Source: Myxococcales bacterium (GTDB lineage Bacteria; Myxococcota; Polyangia; Polyangiales; Polyangiaceae). Taken from it: a stretch of 10,269 bases of DNA. The notes beneath the pieces were generated by a model, which worked only from the letters and a program-made list of their open reading frames with translations, did not search any database and was not told where the DNA came from. Numbering within the stretch: the stretch's first letter is position 1; each line of letters begins with the position of its first letter. Below, one piece after another: positions 7,038-10,269 of the stretch. The translations under genes were made by a program, and so were the position numbers. The stretch spans positions 1 to 10,269 of the forward strand of contig JAGQIY010000501.1 in assembly GCA_020430865.1 (NCBI GenBank), written 5' to 3'.

Positions 7038-7149
7038 GTCAGGCTCCCGAGGTCAGGCGCCCCCTGTACCCGGGCGGAGCGGATTCAGCCTGCCTGGATG
7101 TTTCCAGCAATCGTGACCACGCAGTCGCTTTTGGTCCGGTCAGGCGCCC
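7038..7149. repeat. Three direct copies of GTCAGGCKCCC in the accC / peptidase divergent region
   Basis: GTCAGGCTCCC is at 7038-7048 and GTCAGGCGCCC is at 7052-7062 and 7139-7149. The latter two share the 12-mer GGTCAGGCGCCC. The third copy overlaps the position where a -35 box for the peptidase gene would lie. The arrangement would suit an operator for a regulator of this divergent pair, but this is inference. The rest of the 229-base gap (6943-7171) shows only a five-pair hairpin, CTGGA/TCCAG, near 7095-7108. Confidence 0.4.
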
Positions 7150-7159
7150 GAGACCGGGC

Positions 7160-7165
7160 TAAGCT
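7160..7165 (+). promoter_or_regulatory. Candidate -10 element (TAAGCT) for the secreted peptidase-like gene
   Basis: TAAGCT fits TAnnnT and ends exactly 6 bases before the ATG at 7172, the spacing expected of a leaderless transcript. The six bases between (CCGTCG) contain no ribosome-binding sequence. Confidence 0.4.
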
Positions 7166-7171
7166 CCGTCG

Positions 7172-8518
7172 ATGCTTGGGAGGATACGCTGGGCGCGCGG
7201 CCCGTTGCTGCTGGGTCTGACAGCGCTTGGCGCCTCGGGGACGGGCTGCGGCGTTGCGCCCCCAGATGAGGACATCGGCGTCCAGGGTGGCCAGCTGGCA
7301 CACCCTGGCCCCTGGGTGATCCCGGCGGAAACGCTGGCCATCGGAGACTCGCAGTACGTCGAGTACACCGGCGCGGGCGCCTGGCACAACGGCGCAGGCT
7401 GCGCGGGTGGCATCACCAGCGGCGGCGAGATCCTCCGGCAGTATCTGTACGATCACTTCCCGCAGATCGCGAGCATCGGCGGCTACGCATGCCGCCAGAA
7501 CACAGCGAACCTGAGCGAGCTCTCGGTGCACGGAACGGGGCGAGCACTGGACATCATGATCCCCGTCGTCGGCGCGGACAGCGACGCCGACAACGACGCG
7601 GGGGATCCCATCGGCAACTGGCTGATCGAAAACGCCGAGGCGATCGGCATCCAGTACATCATCTGGGATCACTGGACCTGGAGCGCCTCGCGCTCAGCGG
7701 GTTCCAAGGATCGTAGCTACGGCGGCCCCAACCCTCACGTGGATCACCTGCACGTGGAGCTGAGCGCGGCGGCGAGCACGAACACGAGCGACTGGTTCTC
7801 GGGAGCGGTCACGGCTCCCGGCGTTCCCGACTGCGATCCCGTCCCCGCGGAGGGGCGTATCGTCGACGAGCGCGACAGCTGCTTCACGACCTACGGCCCA
7901 GCCCAGTTCTGGCGCAGTGAAGAGGGCGTAGGCTACGACGGAAGCTTGCTCTGGACCAACGCCTACGACAGCGCGGACCCGTCCAACTGGGCTCGTTGGC
8001 ACCTCGATTTCACCGTCGCCGGCCGCTACCAGCTCGAGGTCTACGTGGATCCGGCGTTCGGTATCCACAAGGAAACAGCCTACGGGATCACCCATGGCAC
8101 GCAGGAGGAGGCGGTGCTGATCGACCAGTCACAGGCGAGCGGCTGGGTCAGCCTGGGCGAATACGACTTCGACGCCGGTCCGGACCAACACGTGAGCGTG
8201 TACGACACGTCCGTCACCCCGCCCGCGGACGATCAGCACATCGCCGTCGACGCTCTGCGCATCGTGCCTGCGGGGAGCGACCCTGGCACTTGGCCGGGTG
8301 GTAGCGGCGGCGCGACCGGCTCCGGCGGAAGCCCAGGAGTGACCGGCGGCAGCGGAGGCAGCGACTCGGAGCCCGGCACCGGCACCTCGGGCGCCACCGT
8401 CACCTTGAAGGGCGACTCGAGCTGTGCATTCAGCGCTGGCGGATCCTCGGGGAACGGCCCCGGAGTGCTAGCGCTCTTGGGTCTCGCGCTCACGCTGGTA
8501 AGAAGGCGCCGCTCCTAG
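7172..8518 (+). CDS. Secreted M15-like peptidase-fold protein with golvesin-type domain and MYXO-CTERM tail
   Basis: A 448-residue exported protein. Residues 1-26 are a signal peptide (Arg-rich start, hydrophobic core PLLLGLTALGA) ending at Cys26, a loose lipobox (GTGC). Residues about 60-200 resemble the D-Ala-D-Ala carboxypeptidase-like fold of the M15 group: SVHGTGRALD (118-127, His120 and Asp127) and HVDHLHVEL (189-197, His192/His194) give a His-Asp-His zinc site. The Asp-rich loop DSDADNDAGD (136-145) could bind calcium. Residues about 237-365 look like a golvesin C-terminal-type beta domain (VGYDGSLLWTN, DFTVAGRYQLEVYV, VAVDALRIV-like end IAVDALRIV). A Gly/Ser-rich stretch leads to the C-terminus: a Cys (SSCAFS), hydrophobic GVLALLGLALTLV and RRRRS, the pattern of MYXO-CTERM signals processed by myxosortase. 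I infer a surface protein acting on peptidoglycan or peptides of itself or prey; the substrate is unknown. The ATG at 7172 follows TAAGCT by six bases. Confidence 0.9.
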   Translation: MLGRIRWARGPLLLGLTALGASGTGCGVAPPDEDIGVQGGQLAHPGPWVIPAETLAIGDSQYVEYTGAGAWHNGAGCAGGITSGGEILRQYLYDHFPQIASIGGYACRQNTANLSELSVHGTGRALDIMIPVVGADSDADNDAGDPIGNWLIENAEAIGIQYIIWDHWTWSASRSAGSKDRSYGGPNPHVDHLHVELSAAASTNTSDWFSGAVTAPGVPDCDPVPAEGRIVDERDSCFTTYGPAQFWRSEEGVGYDGSLLWTNAYDSADPSNWARWHLDFTVAGRYQLEVYVDPAFGIHKETAYGITHGTQEEAVLIDQSQASGWVSLGEYDFDAGPDQHVSVYDTSVTPPADDQHIAVDALRIVPAGSDPGTWPGGSGGATGSGGSPGVTGGSGGSDSEPGTGTSGATVTLKGDSSCAFSAGGSSGNGPGVLALLGLALTLVRRRRS

Positions 8519-8572
8519 CAGGCTGGTGCGAGTCTGCGCGGTGAATCTCACTCCTTGGTCGCCCGCAGGGCA

Positions 8573-9238
8573 TCACCAGTCGGTGCAGGCGAACTTGAGG
8601 CAGGGCTCTGGGTTCGCCTGCTTGGCCGCCACCTGATGGGCCTCCCATCGCTCCTGCTCGGCTTGGGTCGCAACCAACGCGCGGATGCGCTTGCCCAGCG
8701 CGGCGACCCGAGCCTGCAGGTCATCACGCGCCGCATCACGCTTGACGAAGTACGCCTTCGCCTCGTCGCTCGAACCGCCACAGCGCGGGGGCAGTCGACG
8801 AATGGACTTGTCGATGTCCAGCAGGCCCTCCGCGAGCTTGCGCCACTGCAAATCACACGCCTGATCCGTGATCCGGCAGGCATCGGGCAACGAGCCACCG
8901 AGCTCATCGATCTGCTTTCGGATCTCCGCCACGGCCTCGCGCAAGCTCTTGTAGTTTTGCGCGGTGATTTCGCTCACCCCCGGAGGCGTGCTCAGATCAG
9001 GAGCGGCACCGAGTGGCTCCTCTTCGGGCGCAGGCGGAGCGGTCGCGCTGGTCGTCGCGGTTGGTCCCGCTGGAGTCGGAACGCGGACGGTCGGTGGCGC
9101 CGTCGGCTCCGTCGCCGAGGACGGCTGACCCTCCGGGGGCCGACCCGAGCTGTTGCAGCCCAGCGCCGTCAGCGCCGAGCTCACGAAGAACGCGCGGCGG
9201 CGTAGGATTTGTGCGCGATCGGAGTCCTTGGGGTCCAT
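8573..9238 (-). CDS. Predicted Tat-exported lipoprotein of unknown function
   Basis: I do not recognise a family for this 221-residue protein. The N-terminus has a twin-arginine-like motif RRRAFFV (13-19), then SSALTALG and Cys28, a relaxed lipobox (ALGC) of a type frequent in myxobacterial lipoproteins. Residues 29-95 are a Pro/Thr/Ala/Ser-rich low-complexity spacer. The rest looks helical (for example NYKSLREAVAEIRKQIDEL and DEAKAYFVKRDAARDDLQARV) and holds five more cysteines: DAC, QAC, PRC, EPC and FAC, which could form disulfides in the envelope. The C-terminus CLKFACTDW is cysteine-rich. It is expected on the inner or outer membrane facing the periplasm. It ends 54 bases from the convergent peptidase-like gene and diverges from xseA with 49 bases between starts. 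The coding frame is supported by its codon usage and the signal peptide; function is open. Confidence 0.82.
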   Translation of the reverse strand: MDPKDSDRAQILRRRAFFVSSALTALGCNSSGRPPEGQPSSATEPTAPPTVRVPTPAGPTATTSATAPPAPEEEPLGAAPDLSTPPGVSEITAQNYKSLREAVAEIRKQIDELGGSLPDACRITDQACDLQWRKLAEGLLDIDKSIRRLPPRCGGSSDEAKAYFVKRDAARDDLQARVAALGKRIRALVATQAEQERWEAHQVAAKQANPEPCLKFACTDW

Positions 9239-9247
9239 CTGATCCGC

Positions 9248-9253
9248 AGTATG
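9248..9253 (-). promoter_or_regulatory. Candidate -10 element (CATACT) for the lipoprotein gene
   Basis: CATACT on the minus strand ends 9 bases before the ATG at 9238 and is the only -10-like sequence close to the start. It lies in the 49-base divergent region shared with xseA, so the two promoters must sit within about 30 bases of each other. Weak match. Confidence 0.25.
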
Positions 9254-9275
9254 CCCGAGTCCGGGCCGCGCCTGC

Positions 9276-9281
9276 TATACA
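9276..9281 (+). promoter_or_regulatory. Candidate -10 element (TATACA) for xseA
   Basis: TATACA ends exactly 6 bases before the GTG start codon, so a transcript would begin at or next to the start codon. The bases between (GCCCGC) contain no Shine-Dalgarno sequence. No -35 box is evident. Confidence 0.4.
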
Positions 9282-9287
9282 GCCCGC

Positions 9288-10269
9288 GTGAACGACGAGC
9301 AGGAAGCGATCATTGCAGTCTCCGAGCTGGCTCGTCGCCTGAAGCACGCCGTGAACCGCAGCGTCGGGCGCGTGTGGATCGAAGGGGAAATCGCCCACCT
9401 GAAGCGCTCGCAGAACGGACACGTCTACTTCTCCCTCAAGGACGTCGACGAGGGCGCTGTGGTGGAGAGCGTGATGTACCGCATCAACGCCGGCCGCGCC
9501 TGGCGCTATCTGCAGGAGGGAGCCCGAGTCCAGGTGCAGGGCAAACCGGACCTGTGGATCCCTCGCGGACGGCTCCAGCTCGTCGTGGATCGACTGCGTC
9601 CCGCTGGACGTGGCTCCCAGCTCGAAGCGCTGGAGCGCCTCAAGCTCAAGCTCGCGGCCGAAGGCCTGTTCGCCGAGGAGCGGAAGCGGCCATTGCCCAG
9701 CTCTCCGCGCGTCGTCGGCGTCATCACCAGCGAGCACGGCGCCGCGCTTCACGACATCATCAGCGTCGCCTTTCGACGCGGCGGGGCGCACATCGTCCTG
9801 GCCCCAGCCCAGGTGCAGGGGGACCAAGCGGTGCGCAGCCTGCTCCAGGCAATCGATCTCCTCGAGCGACATCCACGACTCGATGTGTTGATCATCGGGC
9901 GAGGCGGCGGCTCCGCCGAAGACCTGATGGCCTTCAACGACGAACGCCTGGTGCGCCGCCTGGCGCAGGTCCGCGTGCCCATCGTGAGCGCCGTCGGGCA
10001 CGAGGTCGATCTGAGCTTGACCGACCTCGTTGCTGATCTCCGCGCGGCAACTCCTTCCCAGGCCGCAGAGCTGGTGGTCGCTGATCGCGCGACTCGCAGG
10101 AAGGAGCTCGGCGCCGCCCAGCGCCACCTGCTACAGGCGATGCGTCACCGCCTGCGCGACGATCAGCAGGTGCTCGAACGGCTGGAGCGACGGCTCGGCG
10201 ATCCGAGACAGCTGCTCGGAGAGCGCGCCCAGACCATCGATGACCTCACTGAGCGCCTCGAGGACACGC
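9288..10269 (+). CDS. xseA: Exonuclease VII large subunit (3' end outside window)
   Basis: Catalytic subunit of exonuclease VII, which degrades single-stranded DNA from both ends together with several copies of small subunit XseB. The 327 visible residues contain the N-terminal OB-fold (about 8-105, with VWIEGEIAHLKRSQNGHVYF) and the catalytic domain: ALHDII (153-158, Asp156), GRGGGSAEDLMAFNDE (204-219, Arg205), VSAVGHEVDLSLTD (233-246, His238, Asp241) and VADLRAATPSQAAEL (248-262). These match the family's catalytic residues, known in E. coli as D155, R205, H238 and D241. The helical coiled-coil region that binds XseB begins near residue 265 and runs off the window. The start is GTG; a TGA in frame at 9240 and the lack of another upstream start fix it. 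xseB may follow downstream but cannot be seen. Confidence 0.97.
   Translation, partial: MNDEQEAIIAVSELARRLKHAVNRSVGRVWIEGEIAHLKRSQNGHVYFSLKDVDEGAVVESVMYRINAGRAWRYLQEGARVQVQGKPDLWIPRGRLQLVVDRLRPAGRGSQLEALERLKLKLAAEGLFAEERKRPLPSSPRVVGVITSEHGAALHDIISVAFRRGGAHIVLAPAQVQGDQAVRSLLQAIDLLERHPRLDVLIIGRGGGSAEDLMAFNDERLVRRLAQVRVPIVSAVGHEVDLSLTDLVADLRAATPSQAAELVVADRATRRKELGAAQRHLLQAMRHRLRDDQQVLERLERRLGDPRQLLGERAQTIDDLTERLEDT

Noticed and set aside
5467..7116. Plus-strand open frame of 549 codons, longer than the gene opposite it
   Set aside because: It is antisense to accC, which is unmistakable by its ATP-grasp motifs. Length alone is not evidence in this GC content.
8997..10127. Minus-strand open frame of 376 codons over xseA and the lipoprotein gene
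   Set aside because: It crosses two well-supported genes on different strands and is antisense to the XseA catalytic motifs.
1..10269. CRISPR array, insertion sequence, integrase, toxin-antitoxin pair or other defence cassette
   Set aside because: No repeated spacer-like array, transposase motif or terminal inverted repeats were found; the genes are ordinary chromosomal genes for a myxobacterium.

Overview
The window comes from a GC-rich bacterium, most likely a myxobacterium of the order Polyangiales (Sorangium, Polyangium or Labilithrix relatives, phylum Myxococcota). This rests on an estimated GC content of about two thirds, a very large protein kinase fused to an ATPase, a protein made of a GspE/MshE-type N-terminal domain without the ATPase, and a secreted enzyme ending in a MYXO-CTERM-like surface-sorting tail. 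The assignment is by gene content only, because there is no rRNA or marker gene apart from part of xseA.

Layout, left to right. (1) 1-2380, minus strand: the first 793 residues of a serine/threonine kinase fused to a P-loop ATPase, with a zinc ribbon on each side of the kinase domain; its 3' end lies outside the window. (2) 2381-2728: a divergent regulatory gap. (3) 2729-4090, plus: a 453-residue MshEN (GspE N-terminal) domain protein with a long proline/glutamate-rich linker and a conserved-looking C-terminal helical segment. (4) 4163-5320, minus: an alpha-methylacyl-CoA racemase-type member of the CaiB/BaiF family. (5) 5449-6942, minus: a biotin carboxylase (AccC type), upstream of the racemase in transcription order and separated from it by 128 bases that hold a strong stem-loop. 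(6) 7172-8518, plus: a secreted M15-like peptidase fold joined to a golvesin-type beta domain and a MYXO-CTERM tail. (7) 8573-9238, minus: a small predicted Tat-exported lipoprotein of unknown function. (8) 9288 to the right edge, plus: the first 327 residues of XseA, the large subunit of exonuclease VII.

There is no single pathway here. The best functional pair is the biotin carboxylase and the acyl-CoA racemase, which would fit acyl-CoA (propionyl- or methyl-branched) metabolism; the carboxyltransferase and biotin carrier needed by the carboxylase are not in the window. The kinase and the MshEN protein are divergently arranged and both look like signalling proteins, possibly for c-di-GMP in the second case. 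The two envelope proteins and xseA are neighbours without an evident link.

No tRNA, rRNA, CRISPR array, transposase, integrase or toxin-antitoxin pair was seen. The most interesting signals are a TA-rich -10-like hexamer 6-10 bases before every one of the seven start codons, generally without a Shine-Dalgarno sequence (leaderless or very short-leader transcription); a perfect 24-base palindrome inside the kinase gene; a 46-base stem-loop immediately after the biotin carboxylase stop codon; and a protein with both a possible lipidation cysteine and a MYXO-CTERM tail. I do not see a convincing new multi-gene system.
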